This document shows positions 1-8,390 of a stretch of 17,008 bases of DNA, in pieces (position 1 is the first letter of the stretch; each line of letters opens with the position of its first letter). Under the pieces are notes generated by a model that saw nothing but the letters and a program-made list of their open reading frames with translations, searched no databases and was not told the origin of the DNA. A program made the position numbers and the translations under genes. Source of the stretch: an uncultured Porphyromonadaceae bacterium (lineage in GTDB: Bacteria; Bacteroidota; Bacteroidia; Bacteroidales; Muribaculaceae); assembly GCA_947166165.1 (NCBI GenBank), contig CAMVDK010000034.1:1-17008 (forward strand). The letters are read 5' to 3'.

Positions 1-109
1 TAAGCCCAAAACGGTGACTCAAGAATTTTAGGTACAAACCACTGAAAAACTCAGACAAGCCGGGGTGCGCCTCAGTGCCGCTAGTGCCTTCTGCCAGCCA
101 GTGGCGGCG

Positions 110-3100
110 TCAGCGCATGGCGCTGATGACCTCGTTGGTGAGGTTCTTGAGCAGGTTGTAGCGGATGATGCCCACAATGGGATAGAAGAAAGGCACGTCT
201 TCCACCACGTCGCCCGGCTCATAGCGCCCTTGCAGGAAGGCGTTGATGCCGGCAATCAGATAGTTGGGCACGTCGTCGTCGAGCACGCGGCAGAAGAGCG
301 TGAACACGCCGCCATCGATGCCGAACTCGTCTTTCACCACCTTGTCGCACAGGCCGATGAAGAACTGGTTGAACGCCTTGACCTGGTCCACGAGCTGGCT
401 GCGGCGTTCGGGGTCGTTGACGTCGGCGAAGGTGAGCTGCTGCACACCGTCGAGCATCGAGTAGCAGTACTTCATCTCGTTGACGCGCCTCGAGTCGAAG
501 CTGGTGGTGTCGGCCTGGTGGTCGATGCGCTGGTTCTCGAGGCGGATGCCGCCACGGCAGGTGATTTGCTTGGGGCATTCGGTCTCGATTTTGATTTCGA
601 AGCGCTCGGTGTCGCGCTGTCCGAACACGCGCTCGATGATGGTCTGCGTCAGCTCGGTGACCTGGCTCAGGCTGCCCACAATGTTCAGGATCTTCGACCC
701 GGTGCCGCTGAAGTAGACCTGCTTGGGCATCACCATGTGGCGGGCCTGCATGGCGCGGGCGATGTAGTAGATGATGGCCGAGTAGAAGTACATGAACACC
801 AGTTTCCGCTGTCCGTCGTTGCGCAGGAGCTGGTTGTAGCTGTATAGGTTGCGGTCAATCTCGCGCAGATGCCGCAGCTCTTCCACGTTCTCGATTGAGA
901 ACAGGAAGGCGTTGATGTCCTCGCTGCGCTTGCCGCGCATGATGTCGTTCATGATGCTGGTCAGGTAGGTGATGCCTGCCGAGCGGTCGTTCTCGATGAG
1001 CTGGGCGAAGTAGCGCGTGTAGTGCTGCAGCAGCAGGTTGGTGTCGGCGTCGCGCTCGCCGAAGGCGTCGCCGAAGATGGCGTTGCCGGCAAAGCGGAAC
1101 GACGAGATGGCCACCGGCTCGCTGCGCATGCCGTCGGGCGTGGGCTGGTAGATGACCGTGTCGCTGGTGCCGCCGCCGATGTCGATCGACACGTAGCTCG
1201 ACCCGGTGACGTCGGCGCCCTTGTAGTAAAAGGCGGGGGCCACCGACTCGGGATAGGCCTGCAGGTGGTCGGCGTCGCCGCCGATGTAGGTCCTGAAGAG
1301 TTCCTGCCAGGTGTCGTTGAGCTGGCGGCGGTCGTAGCCGCCCATGCTCACGGGGTAGAAGTACACCACGTAGACGCGCTGCAGGTCGGCGTTCTCGAGC
1401 AGCACCTTGGCCTTGATGAGCAGGGTGAGCTCGCGCAGGAATTCCTTGGCCAGCGTGGTGTCGCCGAGCCACTTGAGGCCGGTGGTCACCTCATAGCCGT
1501 CGAAGAACTTGCGCTCGTAGAGGAAGGGGATGTTCACGTCGTGGAACAGCCTCCGTCCGCCATCGCTGCCGGTGTTGCTGGCCAGTGCCGAGCGCAGCGG
1601 GAAGCCGTAGATGTCGTCGATGTCGCGCGGCAGGAACTCGATGCGCTGCAGCTGCTCGGCGATGTCGAGCCCGCCGGCGCGCAGCAGCGAGGCCACCAGC
1701 ACTTGCCGCGAGCCGTGGGCAAAGCGCAGCGGCTCGCTGGTCTGGCCGCGCTCGGCCCACTCCACGTGGGTGTTCGACGTGCCGAAGTCGACGGCAAAAA
1801 TCAGTTCCTTGGCCGACGGGGCATAGGGCTGCCACATGGGCAGTATGATGCCGGCAAAGGTGCCCAGGTCGCTGTTGACGGTGGCCTCGGCGTAGTCCCA
1901 GGTGCCGTTGATGTCGTAATACTCGGTGGTGTAGACCGTGTGCGCACGCCGCTTGTGGGTCACGCCCACCTGCAAGTCGTCGGCGCCGTCGCGCAGGAAG
2001 CGCAGACTGGCGCTGCCGTCGCCCAGCATGGTGAACAGCTGCACGGTGTAGTCGTCGGCGCGGCCGGTGCGCACAAAGGGGAACACGGCGGCGCTCATGA
2101 TGGCGTCCACCACGCGCCCCGTGCCGCGGCGCTCGTCGAAGGCCCAGATGTAGTCGGTGGTGTGCACATAGCGGCGGGTGAGCTCGATGAAGCGCTTCTT
2201 GACGGGGATGCGCAGCGTGACGGTCACGCTGCCGTCGGCGCCCTCGTCGATGTCGACCATGTTGCGTCCGGCCACATGGCCCTTGAGGTCGTCGGCGTGG
2301 AACCAGCGGAAGAATTCGGGCTTGAGCGGCAGCAGGTAGCCCCGGCTGGGCTGCATGTCCTTGCTGCGCAGGTTGCCGTCGAAGAAGTGGTCGGCGTCGA
2401 TGGCGTTGCTCAACCGGATGATGTTCTCGCTGAGCAGGTCGGAGGTGGTGATGAAGGGGTACTGGATGCTGGTGTCGGGCAGCTTGCGCTGGTCGATGGG
2501 CACGGTGCCTGCCAGCACCTCGGTGGCGCTGTCCCCCTCCTTGTCGATGTAGGGGTAGTGGTCCACGCTGCCGTTGAAGCCGGTGCGCAGCAGCAGGGGC
2601 ATGACCTTGCCGGGGGCCTGGGGCATGGAGGGCTGGATGACAAAGTCGCTGTCGGCGGCGCAGGTGCGGATGTCGGTGGCGCGCTTGTGGAAGAAGCGCG
2701 CGCCGAGCACGCTCACGTCGGTGGCGCCGTCGAAGGGGTCGTAGGCATGCTCGAGGGTGTCGCGCACCACCGAGGCCCGCTCCTCGTCGAGGGCCAGCGG
2801 GTTGGGAATCACCTGCATGATGCGCCGGTAGAGGTCGGGACGCTCGCGCTCGATGTAGGGCAGGTTGGCCGTCATGTAGCTGTACACCTTCCCCACCTTG
2901 TGGCGCAGCACGGGGTAGGCGTTGAAGAGCAGGAACAGGTAGAAGACAAACTCCTCGTCGCGCTGCCAGAGGTGGCGGTCGGTGGAGAACAGGGCCACGC
3001 CCTGCTCCACCTTGACGGCCTCGACGGGCGCGCTCACCGGTGCGGCCATGACGAGCGAGGCCGGCGAGGTGCCGCCAATCACCTGGCTGCCGCACAGCAG

Positions 3101-3541
3101 GATGTACCAGTCGTGCAGGTCGTCGAAGTTGTACACCTTGTCGGCGCCCAGGAAGAGCTTGAGTGTCTCGCCATAGAGGCGATGACTGGGGCTATGGAGC
3201 AGCTGGTCGAGCTGCTCGTCGCGGTTCCACCTGACGATGCGCACGTAGTCCTTGTGGTTCTCGAAGTCGAACAGGAGCTGCGCCACGTCGAGGGCATTCG
3301 ACACCAGGCGCACGTTCATCGCCGCACCGCTCAGGCGGGGGTTGCTCAGCGCGGCAAAGGCATTCTTCACCAGGTCGAGCTGCGCAAAGGGGCTGGGGAT
3401 GGCCGTGCGCGGATTGCGCGACAGGCCGCCGTCGGGGTCTTTGATTTGCTTGATCTCGTCGTCGCTGTAGGGGTCGATGCCTATCCAGTCGTCGTTGCCG
3501 TTGCGCGACGTCTTGTTGTTATAGGAGAGGATATTGCTCAT
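110..3541 (-). CDS. Large protein with actin/Hsp70-like ATPase domain
   Basis: A 1143-residue protein, last gene of the apparent pssA operon. The C-terminal half shows the three actin-superfamily nucleotide motifs in the right order: phosphate-1 VDFGTSNTH around residue 585, phosphate-2 SIDIGGGTSD around 785-794, and the adenosine motif VYFSGTGSK around 942-950. Known members of this fold (actin, MreB, ParM, Hsp70) bind ATP at these loops. The first 580 or so residues match no family I recognise, and I see no signal peptide or membrane segment, so it is probably cytosolic. Size and layout resemble SrfB-type 'virulence factor' proteins, but I cannot confirm membership. It starts at an ATG 47 bp after the tubulin-like gene. 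Inferred role: an ATP-driven switch or filament working with the tubulin-like protein. ATPase fold fairly sure; cellular role unknown. Confidence 0.75.
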   Translation of the reverse strand: MSNILSYNNKTSRNGNDDWIGIDPYSDDEIKQIKDPDGGLSRNPRTAIPSPFAQLDLVKNAFAALSNPRLSGAAMNVRLVSNALDVAQLLFDFENHKDYVRIVRWNRDEQLDQLLHSPSHRLYGETLKLFLGADKVYNFDDLHDWYILLCGSQVIGGTSPASLVMAAPVSAPVEAVKVEQGVALFSTDRHLWQRDEEFVFYLFLLFNAYPVLRHKVGKVYSYMTANLPYIERERPDLYRRIMQVIPNPLALDEERASVVRDTLEHAYDPFDGATDVSVLGARFFHKRATDIRTCAADSDFVIQPSMPQAPGKVMPLLLRTGFNGSVDHYPYIDKEGDSATEVLAGTVPIDQRKLPDTSIQYPFITTSDLLSENIIRLSNAIDADHFFDGNLRSKDMQPSRGYLLPLKPEFFRWFHADDLKGHVAGRNMVDIDEGADGSVTVTLRIPVKKRFIELTRRYVHTTDYIWAFDERRGTGRVVDAIMSAAVFPFVRTGRADDYTVQLFTMLGDGSASLRFLRDGADDLQVGVTHKRRAHTVYTTEYYDINGTWDYAEATVNSDLGTFAGIILPMWQPYAPSAKELIFAVDFGTSNTHVEWAERGQTSEPLRFAHGSRQVLVASLLRAGGLDIAEQLQRIEFLPRDIDDIYGFPLRSALASNTGSDGGRRLFHDVNIPFLYERKFFDGYEVTTGLKWLGDTTLAKEFLRELTLLIKAKVLLENADLQRVYVVYFYPVSMGGYDRRQLNDTWQELFRTYIGGDADHLQAYPESVAPAFYYKGADVTGSSYVSIDIGGGTSDTVIYQPTPDGMRSEPVAISSFRFAGNAIFGDAFGERDADTNLLLQHYTRYFAQLIENDRSAGITYLTSIMNDIMRGKRSEDINAFLFSIENVEELRHLREIDRNLYSYNQLLRNDGQRKLVFMYFYSAIIYYIARAMQARHMVMPKQVYFSGTGSKILNIVGSLSQVTELTQTIIERVFGQRDTERFEIKIETECPKQITCRGGIRLENQRIDHQADTTSFDSRRVNEMKYCYSMLDGVQQLTFADVNDPERRSQLVDQVKAFNQFFIGLCDKVVKDEFGIDGGVFTLFCRVLDDDVPNYLIAGINAFLQGRYEPGDVVEDVPFFYPIVGIIRYNLLKNLTNEVISAMR

Positions 3542-3588
3542 GGTTGTTCTTCGTCTTCTTGAGTGATTATGGTGTGTGTGGTGGGCCG

Positions 3589-5112
3589 TCAGTTGATGTT
3601 CTCGTAGCGGTCGCGCACCAGATTGGTGGCGGCGCGGTTGAAGAGGTCGAGCAGCTTGAACTCCACGGTGCGGGCGCTGTAGCTGTTGCTGTCGCGGCTC
3701 AAGCGGTTCATCTCGCTCTTGAAGGCGTTGTTGTCGACCACCCTGTGTCCGAAACCTAATTTGCCCTTGCGGGTGTTCACGCCGTGAATGGCGCGGTTCA
3801 TGTCGCGCTCGCCCACGGTGAAGAGCTGCACGCTGCGGTTGTTGTCGAACATCTCGGTGAGCCAGTCGGCATAGGCGCGCATGAATTGCTCGGTGAGCGT
3901 GCGGTAGAACTGCGAGGTGACGAAGTCGCTCGTGATTTTGGGGGCGTCTTCGGTGAATCCTTGCCCGATCATGGACTTGAAGCCGGTCTGCAGGTAGAGG
4001 AAGAGCAGGTGGAACTTGACCATGGGCTCATAGATCACGCTGCGCGTGCTGGCCCCGAAGGTGAGGAAGTCCACGTTGCGCTCGTCCTTCTCAAGGGCGA
4101 ATTCGAAGGCAAGGGTCTTGAGCGGGTTGCCGTCGGGGTCGGTGAGGCGGTTGTCGGCGATGCCGGCAAAGCGCAGGGGGGCCAGCGCGCTGACCAGCTC
4201 CACGAGGTGGGCCTTGTTGCGCTGCCCGTGCTCGCCGGGGTCGTAGGCATAGGGCTTGGACACCTCCTGGTCGCCAACGTAGAAGATGGCGTTGAGCTCG
4301 CTGTCGTTCTGGCTGGTGAGCGTCTCCTTGTAGTAGTAGAGCGCGCTCTGCGTCTTGACGATGAAGTCGGCCTTGTCGATGCGGTGGTCTTCGTTGTGCT
4401 CAAGGTTGAAGTAGGGCAGCACCGTCACGCCGCCGATGGGGGCGCGCATGAGCACGTCGCGGTTGTTGATGTCCAGGTTCTTGGCCTGGCGGATGTTTTT
4501 CACCAGGATGGGGAATCCCGCCGCGCCCGTGCCGCCGAATATGGAGCTGACGAAGAAGATGCGGTCGCCCTGCTGGAAGACGTTGGCCAGGGCCTTGAAC
4601 TCGTTGCTGTCCTTGATTTCGTTCAGCGCCACGCTGCCGATGTTGGGCGAGCCCACAAAGCCAATGTTCATCTTGTTCTCGAGCTGATAGTCGGCAAAGA
4701 GCAGCGACGTGAGCGCCTGGTTGGCCTCGTTCATGGTGTCGTAGCCGATAAAGTCGCGGAATTTGGCATGCTCCACGGCATTGAGGTTGAAGATGAACGT
4801 GTCGGTGATTTGTATGGTGCTGTCGCTCATGATTTCGCGCAGGGTGACGATGCGGTTGGCAAAGAAGCCGTCCACATCGGTCTGGTTGCCGTAGAGCTTG
4901 GTGCGGATCATGCGGTAGTTGGTCAGCAGGGCCTCGGTGCGCTTGAGGTCTTCGTTGCTCTTGTGCGGGTCGATGATCATGGGCACGATTTCGAGGTTCG
5001 GAATCGGACGGCCGTTGTCGTCGACGGGCCGCACACCGGCCGCCGAGAGCATGAGCAGCGACTTGAGCACGCGCGAGCCGGTGCCACCAATGGCGAGTAG
5101 GAATAGACGCAT
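3589..5112 (-). CDS. Tubulin/FtsZ-like protein (Tubulin_2-like)
   Basis: A 507-residue protein that opens directly with a nucleotide-binding loop, LFLLAIGGTGSRVLKSL (GGTGSR at residues 9-14), as in tubulin-like families. A second glycine-rich loop, SSIFGGTGAAGFP (GGTGAAG at about 193-199), matches the position and character of the tubulin/FtsZ signature loop GGGTGTG. A later stretch, RNKAHLVELVSALAPL, could be the T6/nucleotide-sugar region. FtsZ and tubulins bind GTP through these loops and polymerise; that this protein does so is inference. It is not the cell-division FtsZ, which has a different N-terminus and C-terminal tail. No membrane segment is seen. It lies between the four-helix membrane protein gene and the actin-like gene, all on the same strand. 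A Rossmann NAD-binding protein is the main alternative, but two separate GGTG loops argue for the tubulin fold. Confidence 0.75.
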   Translation of the reverse strand: MRLFLLAIGGTGSRVLKSLLMLSAAGVRPVDDNGRPIPNLEIVPMIIDPHKSNEDLKRTEALLTNYRMIRTKLYGNQTDVDGFFANRIVTLREIMSDSTIQITDTFIFNLNAVEHAKFRDFIGYDTMNEANQALTSLLFADYQLENKMNIGFVGSPNIGSVALNEIKDSNEFKALANVFQQGDRIFFVSSIFGGTGAAGFPILVKNIRQAKNLDINNRDVLMRAPIGGVTVLPYFNLEHNEDHRIDKADFIVKTQSALYYYKETLTSQNDSELNAIFYVGDQEVSKPYAYDPGEHGQRNKAHLVELVSALAPLRFAGIADNRLTDPDGNPLKTLAFEFALEKDERNVDFLTFGASTRSVIYEPMVKFHLLFLYLQTGFKSMIGQGFTEDAPKITSDFVTSQFYRTLTEQFMRAYADWLTEMFDNNRSVQLFTVGERDMNRAIHGVNTRKGKLGFGHRVVDNNAFKSEMNRLSRDSNSYSARTVEFKLLDLFNRAATNLVRDRYENIN

Positions 5113-5189
5113 ATGTCAAAAATTGGGATAAGGAAGGATTCAGATATGATTTATAGTGATGTGGAAAACGTGTGATTGCGGCCTCCCGG

Positions 5190-5636
5190 TCACTGCGGTA
5201 TGGGCGTGTGGCGGCAGTTGGAGCTCCACCAGCGCATCGAGAACGAGGCCACCACAAAGAGCACCGCCGCCCAGAGCATGTTCAGCAGCTCGAAGGTGAC
5301 CGACTCGGCCACATAGCTCTTGCCGTTGTCGGCCATCACGCTGTCGGTGACCATATAGCCCGCCACCGGCGTGATGAGCATCACCAGTGCGAGCACCACC
5401 AGCCAGTGGTACCAGCGGTCGAAGCGCACCGAGTTGATGGCGTAGTAGTAGATGCCGGCGGCGGCCCACGGCACCAGGGCGGTGATGACCGACACCGTCG
5501 TGTTCAGCTCATAGTTGTGCATATCATCGCTGAAGCCGTTCACGTAGTGCAGCTCATAGCACCATTCGCCAAAGAGCACAAACAAGGCCGTGGCGGCTAT
5601 GCCCAGAATCAAGTAAATCAAGTGTTGCTGTTTCAT
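5190..5636 (-). CDS. Four-helix integral membrane protein, unknown function
   Basis: A 148-residue protein with four hydrophobic segments: about residues 6-23, 46-67, 77-97 and 117-134. The loop between helices 1 and 2 is acidic and aromatic (around residues 24-45), and the short tail is basic (RWW, RHTP). I do not recognise a family. The N-terminal MKQQHL is followed directly by a helix without a cleavage site, so it is probably a true membrane protein and not a secreted one. It starts at an ATG 50 bp after the vWA-like lipoprotein gene and ends 77 bp before the tubulin-like gene, which puts it inside the apparent operon. A plausible but unproven job is to anchor the tubulin-like or actin-like protein at the inner membrane. 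Confidence 0.65.
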   Translation of the reverse strand: MKQQHLIYLILGIAATALFVLFGEWCYELHYVNGFSDDMHNYELNTTVSVITALVPWAAAGIYYYAINSVRFDRWYHWLVVLALVMLITPVAGYMVTDSVMADNGKSYVAESVTFELLNMLWAAVLFVVASFSMRWWSSNCRHTPIPQ

Positions 5637-5686
5637 ATTTCAGTGTGGATGAGGTGAGTGATCCAAAAAAATGTGTTCCCGCCCGG

Positions 5687-7141
5687 TCAGCGCTCGAGTT
5701 TGACGGTGATGGTGGTGTAGCTGCCACCGGAGCCAAAGGCGCTGGCTATGCCGCCGAGAAACTCCTTCAGGCCCAGCGTGGTGGTGGCAAAGTCGGCGGC
5801 CGAGGGGTTGACATCGGTGGTGGCCGACGAGCGCTCGATCCATGCCGGGAAGTCGTTCGTCAGGCTCACGGTCACCTCCTCGCGCGCGTTCTGCATCTTG
5901 CCGGCGAAGGTGAGCAGGTGGGTCTTGCCCTCGAGGTAGGACTTGTTGTTGCCGGTGAACATGTCGGTGGTGATGGGTGTCACCTTGAGCGTGAAGCCGC
6001 TCATCGAGCGCAGGTGATAGTTGGCGGCGTCGGCCAGGAAGCGGGCGTCCTTCTGCAGCCCGTCGAGCCGCGCGGCCACGCTGAAGCAGAGCACGTCGGT
6101 GGTCCGGTCGCCCTGGCACTTGGTCAGGCGCAGCGGGTCGTGGTGGTCAACGCGGAAGCGGCCGCTGTTGTCCTTCCAGTCGGGCAGCACGCAGCAGTCC
6201 ACGCCCTGCTCGGCCTGGTTGAAGCGGTAGCTGTTCACCGCCCCCGCCGGGCGCATGAACTGCGCGAAGGCGGCATCGGCGGCCATGCTGTCTATCACGC
6301 GGCTGTCGGCAATCACCACCAAATAGAACGGCCGCTGGCCAGAGTAGTTGAACGGCTTGCCGTTGTAGGGGTAATACTTGCCACGGTAGTCGCCCATGAG
6401 CTGATGCACCACAATCGACTTGCCCTTGTATTGCTTGAAGATGCGTGTGGCCAGGCTGTTCTCCTCGTTGAAGATTTTCTCCAGGCTCACGTCGCGCGTG
6501 TCGGCCGGCGAGTAGATCAGGTCCGACACCAGCACGCTCACGTTGCCAGGCTGCTGCACGCGCAGGATTTCGTTGAAAATCTTCTGGAAATCGGTATACG
6601 AGGCATTGCCCACACCCTGGGTGCTGGCATAGATGTTGCGGTCCTGCAGGAAGTCGTCGATGGAGCCGCTGTAGGGGTAGATGGCGTCGTTCACGATTTT
6701 GATGCCCGCCTTGTCGCCGGTGGGGAAAAAGTTGATCAGGTCGTTCACCGCCTTCTTGAGCTGTCCGCGCCCGCCGGGGGCGTCGTAGGGCACCATCGAG
6801 CCGCTGCGCTCAAAGTAGATGGTGAGCGAGAGCTGCTTGACGGCGTAGCGGGCCACGTCCCAGCGCACGGGCGGCCGCAGCGTGGAGCCAATCTCGTCGA
6901 TGAGCTTGGCCAGCACCAGGGCGTCGGGCTCGCCGGCGTCGGTGAGCAGCTCCTTGTAACGGTCGGGCTCGCTGGCCACGATGCTGCACAGCGAGTCGAA
7001 GCGCGCCTGGGTGGTGTCTTGCTGCACCAGCGCCTGGCGGATGGCCTTCTCGAGCGGCGTGGACCGATGGCACGAAAGCATCGTGCCAGCCATCACGGCC
7101 ACCACGGCCGTAATTAAAACCACAAATATTATCTTTTTCAT
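5687..7141 (-). CDS. vWA-like lipoprotein with altered MIDAS
   Basis: A 484-residue protein with a lipoprotein-type signal: MKK, a hydrophobic run from residue 4 to 22, then LSC with the candidate lipidated Cys at 24. Residues about 103-230 look like a von Willebrand A fold: a hydrophobic strand ending in ERSGSM (E111, S113, S115, where the canonical MIDAS is DxSxS), a Thr at 183 in the SYTD stretch, and an Asp at 207 after the strand VSVLV. Spacing fits the vWA order DxSxS...T...D, but the first metal ligand is Glu, not Asp. vWA domains usually mediate metal-dependent protein contacts. The C-terminal 240 residues are beta-rich in appearance and unrecognised. Probably periplasm-facing and membrane anchored. 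Its place between pssA/DUF4834 and the cytoskeletal-type genes suggests it is the envelope part of the same machine. vWA call moderate. Confidence 0.6.
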   Translation of the reverse strand: MKKIIFVVLITAVVAVMAGTMLSCHRSTPLEKAIRQALVQQDTTQARFDSLCSIVASEPDRYKELLTDAGEPDALVLAKLIDEIGSTLRPPVRWDVARYAVKQLSLTIYFERSGSMVPYDAPGGRGQLKKAVNDLINFFPTGDKAGIKIVNDAIYPYSGSIDDFLQDRNIYASTQGVGNASYTDFQKIFNEILRVQQPGNVSVLVSDLIYSPADTRDVSLEKIFNEENSLATRIFKQYKGKSIVVHQLMGDYRGKYYPYNGKPFNYSGQRPFYLVVIADSRVIDSMAADAAFAQFMRPAGAVNSYRFNQAEQGVDCCVLPDWKDNSGRFRVDHHDPLRLTKCQGDRTTDVLCFSVAARLDGLQKDARFLADAANYHLRSMSGFTLKVTPITTDMFTGNNKSYLEGKTHLLTFAGKMQNAREEVTVSLTNDFPAWIERSSATTDVNPSAADFATTTLGLKEFLGGIASAFGSGGSYTTITVKLER

Positions 7142-7202
7142 CTCTTACGATTTTTCATGTGTCTTCTATCGTCAATCATCGCTCTTCCAGTTCCCGAGGC
7201 AT

Positions 7203-7511
7203 TCACAGGTCCTCGAACTCGGCATCCACCACCTGCTGTTCTTCCGAATAGGCCGGTTGGGCCGCCTCGGCTGTCTGCGGCTCGCGCGGGGCGCCATGTA
7301 CCTCCTCGAAGTCGGCATACTCGCCCACCTCGTCGGCCACCGGGCGGCTCCGGCGGGCGGCAGCCGGCTCTGCCGAGCCGCGTTGCTGCTCGCGGGCAGC
7401 CTGCTCGAAGGCCTGCTGCATTTGCTTGCGGGTGCGCCGCATGAGCATCCACATCTTCACGATGGGAAACAGCACGATGAACAATATGATGAGCACCAGT
7501 AGTTTGAACAT
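7203..7511 (-). CDS. Small membrane protein, DUF4834-like
   Basis: About 102 residues if started at the ATG at 7511. An in-frame GTG two codons upstream is possible, but the ATG directly precedes the hydrophobic helix. Residues about 3-24 form one membrane helix (FKLLVLIILFIVLFPIVK), followed by a basic stretch (MRRTRKQ), a Gln/Ala/Glu-rich segment, and an acidic end with GEYADFEEV and DAEFEDL. This helix-basic-acidic layout, with the D[FY]EEV-type motif, is what I recall for DUF4834, a small family found in Bacteroidetes, often beside pssA. Function unknown. It follows pssA by only 41 bp, so co-transcription is likely. Confidence 0.6.
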   Translation of the reverse strand: MFKLLVLIILFIVLFPIVKMWMLMRRTRKQMQQAFEQAAREQQRGSAEPAAARRSRPVADEVGEYADFEEVHGAPREPQTAEAAQPAYSEEQQVVDAEFEDL

Positions 7512-7552
7512 AGTCACACGGTTTTCGTTCGTTTAATCAATCACTGCGGTCG

Positions 7553-8254
7553 CTAAGGCTCGCGCTTGACAATGGCCAGCGCCACATAGAGCGCGATGGC
7601 TGCCGCCAGCCCGGGCAGGCCGAGCAGGGCCACAAGCGCCACCGAACAACCCAAGAGCAAAAACTGTGCCCAACTCTCGCGCAGGCCGAATCCGTGCATC
7701 TTGAGCGAGAACATGCGCAGGTTGCACACCATCAGCCCCGAGAGCGCCACCACGCAGGCCAGCACCACCCACTGCGGCGTGGCGGGATGAGTGGCCAGCC
7801 ACTCGGCAGCGCCAATCCAGAAGATGGCGTTGGCCGGAATGGGCAGGCCGGTGAAGGTGGTGGCCTGGTCCTCGCTCACGTTGAAGCGCGCCAGACGCAG
7901 CGCGCCGAACACCGGGATGAGCATCGTCAGCAGGTTGGCCCAGCTGCCGGGATAGGCCGTCTGCATCAGGTTGTAGACCACCATGGCCGGCGCCAGCCCG
8001 AAGGTCACCAAGTCGCTGAGCGAGTCCAGCTCGCGGCCTATGCCGCTCACGGCATGCAGCGCGCGCGCCACCAGACCGTCGGCAAAATCGGCCAGCGCTC
8101 CTAATGCTATCAACACAAAGGCCAATTGGTAACCCTTCAGCCCCCACAAAGTGACCTCATGGCAGCCGAAGGCCGCCACCACCGCCAGCGTGCCGCACAG
8201 CAGGTTGAGGCACGTCACGCCGTTGGGAATATTGTTTCGTATCGCTTTCGTCAT
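7553..8254 (-). CDS. pssA: CDP-diacylglycerol-serine O-phosphatidyltransferase
   Basis: Phosphatidylserine synthase: CDP-diacylglycerol plus L-serine gives phosphatidylserine plus CMP, the committed step to phosphatidylethanolamine, in the inner membrane. The CDP-alcohol phosphatidyltransferase signature is complete: D56-x2-D59-G60-x2-A63-R64-x8-G73-x3-D77-x3-D81, the four Asp residues being the metal and catalytic ligands. Several hydrophobic helices flank it (residues about 43-55, 125-160 and 180-228). The 233-residue length is usual for the small integral-membrane type of Gram-positive bacteria and Bacteroidetes. ATG start at 8254. It is the first gene of the minus-strand operon that continues into the vWA, tubulin-like and actin-like genes. 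The partner decarboxylase gene psd is not in the window. Very confident. Confidence 0.95.
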   Translation of the reverse strand: MTKAIRNNIPNGVTCLNLLCGTLAVVAAFGCHEVTLWGLKGYQLAFVLIALGALADFADGLVARALHAVSGIGRELDSLSDLVTFGLAPAMVVYNLMQTAYPGSWANLLTMLIPVFGALRLARFNVSEDQATTFTGLPIPANAIFWIGAAEWLATHPATPQWVVLACVVALSGLMVCNLRMFSLKMHGFGLRESWAQFLLLGCSVALVALLGLPGLAAAIALYVALAIVKREP

Positions 8255-8295
8255 CGTGCTGTCATCATCATGTTTCAGCAGGCTGCAACCAGCGT

Positions 8296-8311
8296 GCCGC
8301 CAGCTGGCGGC
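8296..8311. promoter_or_regulatory. 16-bp perfect palindrome in the pssA leader
   Basis: GCCGCCAGCTGGCGGC reads the same on both strands. It lies about 42 bp upstream of the pssA start, between the candidate -7 box at 8383-8390 and the gene. With no loop it is a poor RNA hairpin but a plausible dimeric repressor site. It could also be chance in G+C-rich DNA. Confidence 0.3.
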
Positions 8312-8382
8312 CAGGTCGCCACCGGCCCCGAGCCCCAGCCACCGCCACGCCGCCGCACACAGCCTGCGACGCTATTAAAGGG

Positions 8383-8390
8383 CAAAGGTA
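8383..8390 (-). promoter_or_regulatory. Bacteroidetes-type -7 box for the pssA operon
   Basis: On the minus strand this reads TACCTTTG, a full match to the TAnnTTTG -7 consensus of Bacteroidetes. No TTTG/TTG -33 element is evident at the usual distance. Transcription would start near 8376, giving a leader of about 120 nt before pssA. None of the downstream gaps in the six-gene run showed such a box, which supports a single transcript. Confidence 0.45.

Noticed and set aside
1..109. Terminator after the actin-like gene
   Set aside because: Only a 4-bp stem around a T run near 40-55 could be seen, too weak to call.
28..255. Small minus-strand frame overlapping the end of the actin-like gene
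   Set aside because: It is a different frame of the same strand over a real gene, Ser/Thr/Pro/Cys-biased, with no start-site support.
1022..3562. 846-codon open frame on the plus strand, antisense to the actin-like gene
   Set aside because: It mirrors the G+C-rich third positions of the minus-strand gene; its translation is low-complexity (Val, Ala, Gly, His) with no motif, whereas the minus-strand product has ordered actin-fold motifs.
3784..5100. 438-codon plus-strand frame opposite the tubulin-like gene
   Set aside because: Same antisense-shadow composition and no recognisable domain.
5645..7117. 490-codon plus-strand frame opposite the vWA-like lipoprotein gene
   Set aside because: Repetitive Val/Gly/His/Ala-rich translation typical of an antisense shadow; the minus strand has a signal peptide and MIDAS-like residues.
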